Shown here: positions 35,036 to 44,825 of the stretch, in pieces
Position numbering within the stretch: the first letter of the stretch is position 1
Layout of the letters: each line of letters begins with the position of its first letter
Assembly: GCA_963722815.1 (NCBI GenBank)
Contig: CAVROM010000003.1
Location: 930,001 to 994,000 of the forward strand
Reading direction: 5' to 3'
DNA length: 64,000 nt
DNA from: DASQFQ01 sp963722815
Lineage (GTDB): Bacteria > Actinomycetota > Thermoleophilia > Solirubrobacterales > Solirubrobacteraceae
Notes under the pieces: model-generated
What the model saw: only the letters and a program-made list of their open reading frames with translations
What the model was told of the DNA's origin: nothing
Databases searched by the model: none
Program-made: the position numbers and the translations under genes

Positions 35036-35967
35036 AGCACCGCCGCCGCGATCGCGTGGCAGGCGTCCGGGTCGGGGCCCGCCACGCCGAGACCGGCCAC
35101 CACGCGGCCGTCCTCGGCGACCGGCAGCCCGCCGGGGAGGGGCGAGACGCGGTACGGGAGGAGGGCCGCCGCGCGCTCGTCGACCTCCCCGCTCGGGCGC
35201 TGGAACGTCGCCGCGCCCGCGGCGACGGCCTCGGCGACGAACGGCCCGGCCGTCGCCGCGCCGTCCATCGAGTCCTGCTGGATCGGGTCGCCGCGGTGGT
35301 CGACGACCGCGACCGCGACGGCGAGCCCGCGCTCGCGCGCCTCGGCCAGCGCCCGGTCGGCGAGCGCGACCGCCCACGCGTGCTCGGGCTGGTCGGCGGG
35401 CGGCGGGTCGTGGTAGCCCAGGCCCTCCTCGCCCGGCAGCTCGCCGAACGCCTCGACCCAGCGCGCCGCGTCATCGCCGTGCTGGCCCTCGTAGTCGAGG
35501 CCGAGCGCCCACAGCACGATCAGGTCCTCGGAGTTGGCGGGCTTGCCCTGGGCGATCAGGAAGCGGCGGTCGACGCCGATGTCCACGAACGGCCCGATGC
35601 TCGCCCCGGAGGCGCTGAAGCCGGCGATGACCACGCCGTCCTCGTCCGCGATCGGCATGCCGCCCGCGCCCGGGAACGCCGCCTCGGGCGAGCAGGCCAC
35701 GAAGCCGGCCGCGATCGGCGGCGGCAGCGTCGCCATCCGGCGGTGGTGGACGGTGCTCGGGATCTGCTGGGTGGCGGAGATCCACGCCTTCGAGCGAGCG
35801 CGGGCCATCCCGCCCGCGCCGCCGCGGTCCATCCGCGAGGCCGAGACGAGCACGCCGCTCGCACCGACGACCGCAAAGCCGCCGCGCGCGCCGATGTGGT
35901 CCGCCTTGGCGATCGCGCGCTCGATCAGCTGGCGCGCGGGCGCGAGCGCGATGTCACGCGCGTGCAA
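35032..35967 (-). CDS. Tandem GlcG/HbpS (DUF336) domain protein
   Basis: Intact protein of about 311 residues with two copies of the GlcG/HbpS fold. The first runs from RQLIERAIAKADHIGARGGF to DIGVDRRFLIAQGKPANSED; the second from VALADRALAEARERGLAVAV and VDHRGDPIQQDSMDGAATAG to GLGVAGPDPDACHAIAAAVL. The domain binds haem in HbpS and occurs in many catabolic operons with unclear function; tandem copies are less usual. The start is probably TTG 35967, overlapping the glycosidase end by 14 bases. No signal peptide is visible. Confidence 0.75.
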   Translation of the reverse strand: MHARDIALAPARQLIERAIAKADHIGARGGFAVVGASGVLVSASRMDRGGAGGMARARSKAWISATQQIPSTVHHRRMATLPPPIAAGFVACSPEAAFPGAGGMPIADEDGVVIAGFSASGASIGPFVDIGVDRRFLIAQGKPANSEDLIVLWALGLDYEGQHGDDAARWVEAFGELPGEEGLGYHDPPPADQPEHAWAVALADRALAEARERGLAVAVAVVDHRGDPIQQDSMDGAATAGPFVAEAVAAGAATFQRPSGEVDERAAALLPYRVSPLPGGLPVAEDGRVVAGLGVAGPDPDACHAIAAAVL

Positions 35968-37441
35968 TCTCGACCAGCTCCACGGCGGGCGCCGGCAGTG
36001 CCGCCGACAGGTGGACCCTGCTGCCGTGCTGGACCGAGCGGTCGACCAGCGTGAGGTCGTGGCTCGCATCGACGCGGTAGCGGCGCACGACGCTGCGGCC
36101 GTGCAGCCCCTTGACCGTCAGGTCGTAGCCCGCGTTGTCGGCGTAGGTGACCGTGCGGCGGTCGAGCAGCTGGAACGTCCCGATCCCCGGGATCGGGAAG
36201 AGGTTGTCGGGGAACGGCAGCGGCCCCTGGTCCTCGGGCGCGATCTCGTAGTTGGTCATCAGGACGCGGACCTTGCCGCCGAGCCCGCGGCCGGCCAGGA
36301 CCGAGAAGCCCTGGTCGTCGCCACCGCGCGCGGCCAGCCGCAGCGGCGTGCGGCGCAACGCCCCGACCGCCTCGAACGCGTGACCGGTCTTGGAGAGCGA
36401 GCCGTCGTCGTTGATCAGCTGCCAGTCCGGGCCGCCCTCGCGGTCGGCGCGGTGGTAGACGGCGCGTGCGATCGGCGCGTCCTGCATCAGCGCCAGCGAC
36501 GAGGCGGCGAACGCCGCGCGGTTGAGCTGGGTCGTCGGCTCGGTCAGCGCGTAGTTCCACTCCGTCAGCAGGATCCGCGCGCGGCGGAAGCCGTGGTCGT
36601 CGAGCAGCTTGCGGTAGCCGCGGGAGATGCGCGTGAAGTTCAGCGGGTCGTTGCTGAAGTCGGCGTAGTGATGGAACGACCAGAAGTCGAGCCGCAGGTG
36701 GTTGGCGTGGATGTAGTCCAGCAGCGACTCGCGGTAGCCGGTGAGGTCGTTGTTGGTGGTCAGCGCCGGGCCGCCCACCTGCATCCACGGGTGCAGGCGC
36801 GCGAGCGCGCGCGAGGTGGCGGCGTAGAGGGCGTAGAACTGCGCGGGCGTGCCGGTCCAGAACGGGATCAGGTCCGGCTCGTTCCAGATCTCCCAGTAGC
36901 GGATGCCGAGGTGGTAGCCGTGCGCCCAGCCGTCGTTGTAGTGCTGCGCGACGCGCCGGGCGACGGCCGCGTACTTGGCCGGGTCGGGTGGCGGCGTGTT
37001 GTTGAAGCCGGCGCCCGCGCAGCTGAGGTCGCTGTGGCCGAGGTTGAAGAGCACCTCGGAGCCGCCGCGCACGATGCTCAGGATCGCCCGGTCGGTGGGG
37101 CCGAAGTTGTAGCTGGCGGGATCGTCCGGGTCGGCGCTCCAGTCGCGGAAGATCCGGTTCTCGCCGATCCCGTCGATGTCCCCGGTGCCCTTGCAGTCGA
37201 TGTCGTGGGTGCGGACGAGGTCGACGCCCATCCGGCGTTGCTGCGCGGTGAAGTCGGCGTGCGACGCGTCACCGGGCAGCGGGCTGCCGGAGACGCCTTG
37301 GAGCGAGCGTATGACGCCGGTGGGATGCGCGGCGTCGACGGTGACCTCGCGCAGGCCGCCGGCGGCGAGCGCGGCCGGGGCGGTGGCGAGCGAGGCGAGC
37401 GTGCAGGCGAGGGCGAGCGCCCAGCGAGAAGGCTTCGTCAT
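35954..37441 (-). CDS. Secreted GH39-like glycoside hydrolase
   Basis: Intact 495-residue protein. The signal peptide is residues 1-27 (WALALACTLASLATAPAALA, cleaved after ALA). The TIM barrel resembles GH39 beta-xylosidase/iduronidase: RYWEIWNEPDLIPFW holds the acid/base Glu188, and RILLTEWNYALT holds the nucleophile Glu294. A beta-sandwich C-terminal part follows (VRVLMTNYEIAPEDQG onward). It would release sugars outside the cell, perhaps from a glycosylated plant compound whose aglycone the island degrades. It is first in the leftward operon and divergent from a binding-protein gene, with the motif TGTATGCA between. Confidence 0.82.
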   Translation of the reverse strand: MTKPSRWALALACTLASLATAPAALAAGGLREVTVDAAHPTGVIRSLQGVSGSPLPGDASHADFTAQQRRMGVDLVRTHDIDCKGTGDIDGIGENRIFRDWSADPDDPASYNFGPTDRAILSIVRGGSEVLFNLGHSDLSCAGAGFNNTPPPDPAKYAAVARRVAQHYNDGWAHGYHLGIRYWEIWNEPDLIPFWTGTPAQFYALYAATSRALARLHPWMQVGGPALTTNNDLTGYRESLLDYIHANHLRLDFWSFHHYADFSNDPLNFTRISRGYRKLLDDHGFRRARILLTEWNYALTEPTTQLNRAAFAASSLALMQDAPIARAVYHRADREGGPDWQLINDDGSLSKTGHAFEAVGALRRTPLRLAARGGDDQGFSVLAGRGLGGKVRVLMTNYEIAPEDQGPLPFPDNLFPIPGIGTFQLLDRRTVTYADNAGYDLTVKGLHGRSVVRRYRVDASHDLTLVDRSVQHGSRVHLSAALPAPAVELVEIARA

Positions 37442-37469
37442 GGTCGAGACTCTACACAGTCACCAGAAC

Positions 37470-37477
37470 TGTATGCA
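37470..37477. promoter_or_regulatory. TGTATGCA motif between glycosidase and binding-protein genes
   Basis: Reverse complement of TGCATACA, in the 80-bp divergent gap. It fits the island consensus TGYNTACA read on the minus strand. AT-rich sequence continues (AATACT), so a -10 in either direction is possible. Confidence 0.4.
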
Positions 37478-37521
37478 ATACTCCCGTGTCGTATCTGACC
37501 GGTCCACGGGGAGGCAAGGAC

Positions 37522-38496
37522 ATGGGAGGCACGCGCATGCGCGCGCTCGTCGTCGCGCTCGGGGTGGCACTGCTGGTTGCGGGATGCGGAGACTCGGGCG
37601 GGGGCTCGGGAGGCTCCGGCCCGGCGACGCTGAAGGTCGGCCTGCTGCCGATCGCCGACGTTGCGCCGCTGTACCTGGGCATCAAGAAGGGCTACTTCAA
37701 GCAGGAGAAGCTGACGCTGAAGCCGCAGGTCATGCAGGGCGGCGCGGCCGTGGCGGCCGGCGTCGTCAGCGGGAGCCTCGACTTCGGCTTCTCGTCCACC
37801 GAGCCGCTGGTCGTCGCGAAGTCCAAGGGACTCCCGGTCACGATCGTCACCCAGGGCGTGCAGGCGGCGGCGAGCACCGGCGAGGCGTGGGAAGGGCTGA
37901 TGGTCAAGGGCGACTCGCCGATCCGCTCGGGCAAGGACCTCGCCGGCAAGACGATCGCGGTCAACCAGGTGCAGGGCATGAACGAGCTGACCATCCGCGC
38001 GGTGCTGGCCCGCCAGGGCATCGACGCCTCGAAGATCAAGTTCCTCGAGGTCGGGTTCCCGGAGATGACGGCCGCGCTCAAGAGCGGGCGCGTCGACGCG
38101 ATCTCCGCGGTCGAGCCGTTCGTCAGCCAGGCCAAGGCGGGCGGGGCGCGCATGATCTTCTCCCCGTTCGCGGGCCTGCAGCCGAAGCTCACCGTGGCGA
38201 CCTACTTCACGAAGTCCGACTACATCGCGAAGAACCCGGGCGTCGTCAAGCGCTTCGCGACCGCGATGAACAAGTCGCTCTCCTACGCCCAGAGCCACCC
38301 GGACGAGGTGCGCTCGGTCGTCCTCAGCTACACGAAGATCCCGCCGGCGGCGGCCAAGAGCATGAAGCTGCCGTTCTGGAGCCCCGACCTCAACCGCCCG
38401 TCGATCGAGCTGGTGGCGGCCGAGACCAAAAAGGTCGGCTTCGCGGAGTCGGCGCCGAGCCTCGACGAGCTGATCTGGAAGGGCGCCGGCAACTAA
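37522..38496 (+). CDS. ABC transporter substrate-binding lipoprotein, NMT1/SsuA-like
   Basis: Intact 324-residue lipoprotein: MRALVVALGVALLVAGC (lipobox, Cys22) and a Gly/Ser tether, then LKVGLLPIADVAPLYLGIKK, GYFKQEKLTLKPQVMQGGAA, GSLDFGFSSTEPLVVAKSKG and GKTIAVNQVQGMNELTIRAV, the NMT1/THI5-type bilobed fold. GGAGG stands before ATG 37522. No ATPase or permease lies next to it, so it is an orphan in this window; it may use a transporter encoded elsewhere. Aliphatic sulphonate, pyrimidine or aromatic ligands are typical. Confidence 0.82.
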   Translation: MGGTRMRALVVALGVALLVAGCGDSGGGSGGSGPATLKVGLLPIADVAPLYLGIKKGYFKQEKLTLKPQVMQGGAAVAAGVVSGSLDFGFSSTEPLVVAKSKGLPVTIVTQGVQAAASTGEAWEGLMVKGDSPIRSGKDLAGKTIAVNQVQGMNELTIRAVLARQGIDASKIKFLEVGFPEMTAALKSGRVDAISAVEPFVSQAKAGGARMIFSPFAGLQPKLTVATYFTKSDYIAKNPGVVKRFATAMNKSLSYAQSHPDEVRSVVLSYTKIPPAAAKSMKLPFWSPDLNRPSIELVAAETKKVGFAESAPSLDELIWKGAGN

Positions 38497-39908
38497 CGCA
38501 GCGGCAGCGTGAGGCGGGCGTTGCGGTCCTGCGGCCGCCCGGCGAAGCCCTGCGGCCGGCCGCCCTGGGCGTCGAGGTAGGCGAGCTCGCGCGAGACGCC
38601 GGCGAGGCCGGCGCCGTCCTGGTCGACCATCCAGGTCTCGAGCGCGACCCCGCCGGTCGTGCGGACGAGCCGGAAGCAGCGCGCCTGCTGCGGGTAGTCG
38701 GCCAGCGACGCGGTCTCGATCAGCCAGTAGGGGCCTGAGGCGCGGGGCGCGATCGAGTTGAAGTGGCGGTGCCCGGCGATCGCGGCGACGACGTTCGGCG
38801 CGGCGTCGAGCGCGCGCAGCGCGGGCTCGCCGCCGTCGGACGGCCCAGCGGCTGGTGGGAGAAGACCACGACGTAGCGGCGGCCGGCGCTGCGCAGCGCT
38901 CCTCGCAGCCACGCGAGCTGCGCCGGCGTGACGAGGCCGCGCGCTCCTCCCGCGCGGTTGACGACGTCGAGCACGATGCCGCGCACCGAAGGCCCGACGT
39001 CGAACGTGTAGTCGAGCCGGCCGCCGTCGCGCCCGCGGCGGCCGAGCCGCCGCAGCGATCTCGGCCGGGTTGAGCAGGCGGCGGGCGGGGTCGGCGGGGA
39101 CGCGGCGGGTGCGGCCGGGGAGCCCGCCGGCCAGCACGGCGGCGACCGCCGCCTTCGAGTCCGTGCCGGGCCGCGGCCGCAGACTCGGGTCGAGCGACTC
39201 GACCGCCCGGTCGCCGGTGGCGAGCGCCTCGATGGCCGGCGTCGGCGGCACCTCGCCCTGGGCGAGCAGGTCGTGGTTGCCGAGCACCGGGTACCAGGGC
39301 GCGTCGAGGCCGTGGGCGGTGAACGCGCGCTGCGCGGCGGTCGAGCAGCCCCGGATGACGCGGCGGGTCGCTGTCCGGCCGGTAGTAGAACGGGTCGGGG
39401 TTGTCCTTCTCCTGCACGCCCGTGTAGCCCGGCGCTCCGGAGTCCGGTCGCACGCGCCCGCCGTCGAGCACCGCCCGTGCGGTGTCGAGCTCGTTGGCCT
39501 GGGCGTTGTCGGCGAGGTCGCCGGTGACGACCACGGCCTGCGGGCGCTCGCGGTTCAGCGACCGCACCGACGCGTCGAGGACCTGCGTGGTCAGCGCCTC
39601 CTGGGGGCGGAAGGTCGGGCGGAAGACCCCGCCGAGGCGGTCGAGGAACGGCACGCGCGCGGGCGACTCCTCGTCGCGCACGTGCGCGTCGGTGATCTGC
39701 GCGAAGGTGGCGAGCGTGGCGACGCGCCGGCCGCCACCGCCCAGCTCGTCGCGGTCGCGCAGCGGCTCGCCCGGGCCGCGCTCGAGCGCGCCGTCGCCGT
39801 CGCGGTCGACGAGCGTGGCGTCGAGCGTCGAGCCCGGCGGCGGGCCGGCCGGCTGCGTTCCGCACCCCGCGGCGAGCAGCGCGACGAGGATCAGCGCGGC
39901 GAGCGCAT
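38493..39908 (-). CDS. Calcineurin-like metallophosphoesterase lipoprotein
   Basis: Metallophosphoesterase of about 470 residues: FAQITDAHVRD (D-x-H), VVTGDLADNAQANELD (GDx), VLGNHDLLAQGE (GNHD), VFSHQPLGRP (H) and AAIAGHRHFNSIAP (GHxH). The N-terminus has a lipobox (LILVALLAAGC). Breaks lie near 38855, 39025, 39050, 39335 and 39895. ATG 39908 overlaps the stop of the ABC permease (ATGA), so it is the last gene of that operon. Surface-exposed phosphoesterases of this kind cleave nucleotides or phospholipid-like substrates. Confidence 0.75.
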
Positions 39909-42135
39909 CACTCCTCCCGCAGCCCGGCGACGATCGGCTCGCGCATCACGCGCCGCGCGATCACGGCCGTCGCGATCGCCGACAGCGCGAGCACGCCGGC
40001 GATGACGAGGAGGACCTGCCCGAGCGTGGGCGCGAGCTCGAGCGAGGCGAAGCCGGCGGCGAGCGAGGCGACCAGCGGCCCGAGCGCCACCCGCTCGAGC
40101 ACGGCCGCGGCGAGCGCGGCGGGCACCGCGACCGCGAGCGCGGCGCCCGCCAGCACGAGCGCCACCGTCGTCTGATCGGCGCCGGCCGCCCGCAGCAGCG
40201 CGACGGCGCCGCGGCGCTCGCGCGCGGTGATCGCGAGCGCCTGGATCAGCGCGTACAGGCAGACGAGCCCGATCGCCAGCCCGACGCCGCGCAGCACGGC
40301 GGCGAGGATGCCGAGGAAGCCGGCGTTGCTCGTGGTGGCGCCGCCGACGCGCGTGGGCGCGGCGCCCAGCGCGCGCAGGCCGGCGGCGACGCGCGCCCGG
40401 TCCGCGCCGGCGGTCAGGCGGATCGCGATCGCCGGCTGCAGCCGCGGCTCGGCCCTCAGCAGCGGCGCGTCGCGCGTGTACGCCACGCGGCCCTGGTTCT
40501 CGAGCGCCCGGACGACGCCGACCACCCGCAGCCGGATCTCGTCGCCGCCGCCGGACTGCACCGCGAGCGTCGAGCCGGGCCGCAGGCCGAGCGCGTCGGC
40601 GAGCCCGAGCCCGACCTCGGCCTCGGCGGCCGAACGGAGCCGCCGCCCGGAGGCCAGCGGGGGCGCCTCGAACTGCGTGTGGTCGCCGGGATAGCCGATC
40701 AGCCGCACCGGCTGGCCGAGCCGGAAGGCGTCGGCGCCGGAGAGCTGGTAGCGGGGCGCGGCGGCGCGCACGCCGGGGAGCCGTCGCACCGCCGGCAGCT
40801 GCGCCGTGTCGAGGTGCGCGCTGAGCTCGTAGCGCTTGCCGACCGTCCCCGGGTCGTCGCGCAGCCGCACGAGCAGCGAGGCCAGCGCGAGCATCAGGAT
40901 CACCACCCCGGCGCTGACCGCGATGGTCAGCACCGAGGCGACCCAGCGACCGCGGGCGGCGAGCGAGAAGCGCGCACCCAGCCGCGAGCAGCCCGCCGCC
41001 CGGCCGTGGCCGCGCGCGGCGCGCGGCCGGCGAGGTCGCCGCCGCGGAGGATCGCCGCCGGCGGACGGCGCGCGGCGCGCCACGCGGGCCAGGTCGCCGC
41101 GGCGGTCACGAGCGCGACGACGGCGGCGAGGCCGGCCGCGAGGGGCGCCGCCAGCGCCCAGCCCGGCGGCTGCTCGTTGAGCGCGCCGAGCAGCGCCGCC
41201 GACGGGCCCGGCGACCACGAGCGCGCCGAGGGCGATCCCGGCCGCGGCGGCGGGCAGCGCCACCAGCACCGCCTCCCGCGCTCCGCGCGCGGCGATGGCC
41301 GCGGGCGTGAAGCCGAGCGCGCGCTGGACGCCGATCGCGCCGAGCCGGCGCTGGACGTCGGCGTGCGCGGCCGCCGCGAGCATCGTCCCGGCGGCCATCA
41401 GCGCGACGAGCGAGAACGCGACCAGCAGCGAGATCACGATCCCGGCGGCCTCCGAGAGCAGGACGCGCACGCCGTCGCGGGTCACGAACGACAGCGAGCC
41501 GAGGCCGAAGGACGTGACGCGCGCCTGCGCGAGCGTGATGTCCGCGCGCGCTGGGTCGTGCAGCCACAGCAGCGCGATGTCGGGCCGGATCTCCTGCGTG
41601 AAGTGGAATGCGTCCTGCACCTCCTGCGCGCCGACGTAGACGCGCGCGGCGCGCGCGAGCGGGAACGCCACGTTGTCGGGCGACAGCGCGACGCCCGCGA
41701 CGCGCAGGTCGCCGAAGCCCTCGACGGCGAGTCTGTCGCCGGGCAGCAGGTCCCACGCCCGTGCCAGGCCGCGCTCGATCACGACCTCGCCCGGCCGCGC
41801 CGAGAAGTCGTGCCCGCGCGTGATCGCGTAGCCGCGGCGGCCACCGAGCACGATCTGGACCGTCCCGCGGCGCAGGAAGTGCCCGGCGTTATCGGCCATG
41901 CGGAAGTTCGTGAGCTCGCGCCGGTACGAGCGCGCCGCGAGGTTCGGGAGCGCGCGGACGCGCTCGTCGAGCGTCGAGCGGCGCTCGCGGTCGAAGCGGG
42001 CGACCACGTCGGGCAGGTCGGCGTCGCGCGCGGCGCGGTCGAAGCCGGTGGAGAGCCCGTAGCCGACGGTCGTCGCGGTCCCGACCACGACCGACGCCGC
42101 CGCGATGCCCGCCGCCGCGAGCCACCGGCGCCGCC

Positions 42136-42139
<4 letters not shown>
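39908..42139 (-). CDS. ABC transporter permease, FtsX/MacB-like, two FtsX domains
   Basis: 743-residue membrane protein open from start to stop. An N-terminal helix (LAAAGIAAASVVVGTATTVG) is followed by an extracytoplasmic domain, three FtsX helices (SLLVAFSLVALMAAGTMLAA onward), a second extracytoplasmic domain, and helices ending LVIAGVLALSAIATAVIARR. Between about 40990 and 41200 the reading turns Arg-rich while another frame gives sensible coding (AATWPAWRAARRPPAAILRG), so two compensating indels probably lie there. It partners the ATPase that overlaps it by 4 bases. LolCDE/MacB-type pairs move lipids, lipoproteins or peptides. Confidence 0.78.
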
Positions 42140-42804
<665 letters not shown>

Positions 42805-42870
42805 CCCCTGAAGGTACGCACGCGCGCCGCCCTCCCCCTTACGAGTCGATGAACGTGGCGCCCGCGAGCC

Positions 42871-42899
42871 TTGCCATCTGCGCCGTGACCGCGAACAAT
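42871..42899 (+). promoter_or_regulatory. Promoter of the two-component operon
   Basis: TTGCCA (42871-42876), a 17-base spacer and AACAAT (42894-42899). The GTG at 42906 lies 7 bases after the -10, predicting a leaderless transcript. This supports GTG 42906 over the upstream in-frame ATG 42849, which would place the promoter inside the gene. Confidence 0.55.
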
Positions 42900-42905
42900 C
42901 GGTGG

Positions 42906-43622
42906 GTGGACACCAACGGCCACCGGCGCGCCTCGCTGCTCGTGGTCGACGACGAGCCCACCATCACCGAGGTGCTCTCGCGCTACCTCGAGCGCGCCGG
43001 CTACGAGACGCGCGTCGCGCCCGACGGCCCGCAGGCGCTGGAGCTGGCGGGGGCCCGCCGGCCCGACCTCGTCATCCTCGACCTGATGCTGCCCGGCCTC
43101 GACGGGCTCGAGGTGATGCGGCGGCTGCGGGCGCTCGACGAGGGCAGCGTGCGCCCGCGTCTCCCGATCATCCTGCTGACCGCGCGCGGCGAGGAGTCAG
43201 ACCGCGTCGTCGGGCTGCGGCTCGGCGCCGACGACTACGTGGTCAAGCCGTTCTCGCCCAACGAGCTGGTCGCGCGCGTGGAGGCGGTCCTGCGCCGCGC
43301 GGACCCGACGCCGGAGCACGAGCCGCCGCTCGAGTTCGCCGACCTGCGGATCGAGCCGGAGACCCGGCGGGCGTACGTGCGCGGCGAGGAGGCGGCGCTG
43401 ACGCAGCGAGAGTTCGACCTGCTGCTGTTCCTCGCCCGCCACCCGGGCCGCGTCTTCTCGCGCGAGCAGCTCATGGACGCGGTGTGGCAGTACTCCTTCT
43501 ACACCGACACGTCGACGGTGACCGTCCACATCCGCCGCCTGCGCGCGAAGATCGAGCGCGAGCCCGCCGAGCCCGAGCGCGTGCAGACGGTGTGGGGCGT
43601 CGGCTACCGGTTCCAGCCATGA
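42906..43622 (+). CDS. OmpR-family response regulator
   Basis: Intact regulator of about 239 residues. The receiver domain has acidic pocket LLVVDDEP, phosphoacceptor Asp59 (LVILDLMLPGLDGLEVM), ILLTARGEESDRVVGL and the conserved Lys in DDYVVKPFSPNELV. The OmpR winged helix follows (LTQREFDLLLFLARHPGRVF, SREQLMDAVWQ, VTVHIRRLRAKIE, QTVWGVGYRF). It is co-transcribed with the kinase, whose ATG overlaps its stop. Targets may include the divergent ABC operon and the oxidoreductase genes downstream, which is inference. Confidence 0.92.
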   Translation: MDTNGHRRASLLVVDDEPTITEVLSRYLERAGYETRVAPDGPQALELAGARRPDLVILDLMLPGLDGLEVMRRLRALDEGSVRPRLPIILLTARGEESDRVVGLRLGADDYVVKPFSPNELVARVEAVLRRADPTPEHEPPLEFADLRIEPETRRAYVRGEEAALTQREFDLLLFLARHPGRVFSREQLMDAVWQYSFYTDTSTVTVHIRRLRAKIEREPAEPERVQTVWGVGYRFQP

Positions 43623-44788
43623 GGCGGTCGGCCGCGCTCCTGCTCGTGCTGGCGACCGCGCTGGCCGGCACGGTCGCGATCGTCTACCGCCCTGGCGACG
43701 GCGCGGTCGTGTGGCTCGGGCTCGTCGCGCTCGGCGCCGCCGTGCTCGGCCTGGCGCACGCGCTGGCCCGTCGCCGCCCCCGCCTCGGGTCGTTGCACCG
43801 CCAGTTCACGATCGGCGTCGCGCTCGCCGTCGGCCAGCTCGTCGTGCTCGCCGCCGCCGCGGCGCAGCTCATGTTCGTCTCCGCCCACGACGCGTTGCTG
43901 CTGATGGTGATCGTTGTGTTCGCGGGCGTCGTCGCCGTGCGCGCGGCGCAGCTGTTCGCGATCGACGCGATGCGCGACATCGAGGTGCTGCGTGACACGC
44001 TCGTGGCGGTGGGGGAGGGCTCCCGCGCGCCCGCCGCCGTCGACGGGAGCGCGGACGAGGTCGCGGAGCTCGCGCGCGCGGCCAACACGGCGATCCTCAA
44101 GCTCGACCGCGCGGAGCGCGCGCGCCGCGACCTGATCGCGGCCGTCTCGCACGATCTGCGCACGCCGATCACCTCGCTGCGGCTGCTGAGCGAGGCGGTC
44201 GGCGACGACATCGTCGACGCGCCCACGCGCCAGGGCTACCTCGCGCAGATGCAGACGCACATCGAGATCCTGTCGGCGCTGATCGACGACCTGTTCGAGC
44301 TGTCGCGGCTCGAGGCCGGGGACATCCAGTGGACGATCCAGCAGGTGCCGCTCGGCCAGCTCGTCGAGGAGGCGGTCGACGCGCTGCGGCCCCAGGCTGA
44401 GGCCAAGGGCGTCAGCGTCCGCGCCGACGTGCGCGCGCACGAGCCCGCGCGCGCCAACCCCGAGAAGGTCCAGCGCGTGCTGTTCAACCTGATCCAGAAC
44501 TCGATCCGCCACACGCCGGCCGACGGATCGGTGACCGTGCTCGCCGAGGCGACCGACGGGCGGGTCGAGATCGAGGTGGCCGACACCGGCGAGGGGATCG
44601 GCGACGGCGATCGCGCGCGCGTGTTCGACGCGTTCTATCGCGGCGGCAGCGAGTCGGCGCGGACGCGCGCGGGCGCCGGCCTCGGCCTCGCCATCTCGCG
44701 CGCGATCGTGGAGGCGCACGGCGGGCGCATCTGGCTGGCCGACTCGCCGAGCGGCACGCGCGTGCGCTTCTCGCTGCCGCGCAGTTAA
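43619..44788 (+). CDS. Sensor histidine kinase
   Basis: Intact 389-residue kinase. Four hydrophobic segments lie at about residues 5-22, 29-49, 64-85 and 91-112 with very short outside loops, so the sensor is the membrane itself. A HAMP-like linker is followed by HisKA with His178 (IAAVSHDLRTPITSLRLL). HATPase boxes are NLIQNSIRHTPADG (N), VADTGEGIGDGDRARVFDAF (G1) and AGLGLAISRAIVEAHGG (G2). It pairs with the upstream OmpR-type regulator. Confidence 0.92.
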   Translation: MRRSAALLLVLATALAGTVAIVYRPGDGAVVWLGLVALGAAVLGLAHALARRRPRLGSLHRQFTIGVALAVGQLVVLAAAAAQLMFVSAHDALLLMVIVVFAGVVAVRAAQLFAIDAMRDIEVLRDTLVAVGEGSRAPAAVDGSADEVAELARAANTAILKLDRAERARRDLIAAVSHDLRTPITSLRLLSEAVGDDIVDAPTRQGYLAQMQTHIEILSALIDDLFELSRLEAGDIQWTIQQVPLGQLVEEAVDALRPQAEAKGVSVRADVRAHEPARANPEKVQRVLFNLIQNSIRHTPADGSVTVLAEATDGRVEIEVADTGEGIGDGDRARVFDAFYRGGSESARTRAGAGLGLAISRAIVEAHGGRIWLADSPSGTRVRFSLPRS

Positions 44789-44825
44789 GACGCGCGTTCG
44801 ATCTCGCTCCTAGCGTGCTGCGTGA

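Noticed and set aside
35954..37441. Glycosidase as the defining gene of a polysaccharide utilisation locus
   Set aside because: No SusC/D, no sugar ABC transporter and no other carbohydrate-active enzyme is adjacent; it fits better as a deglycosylating helper of the catabolic island.
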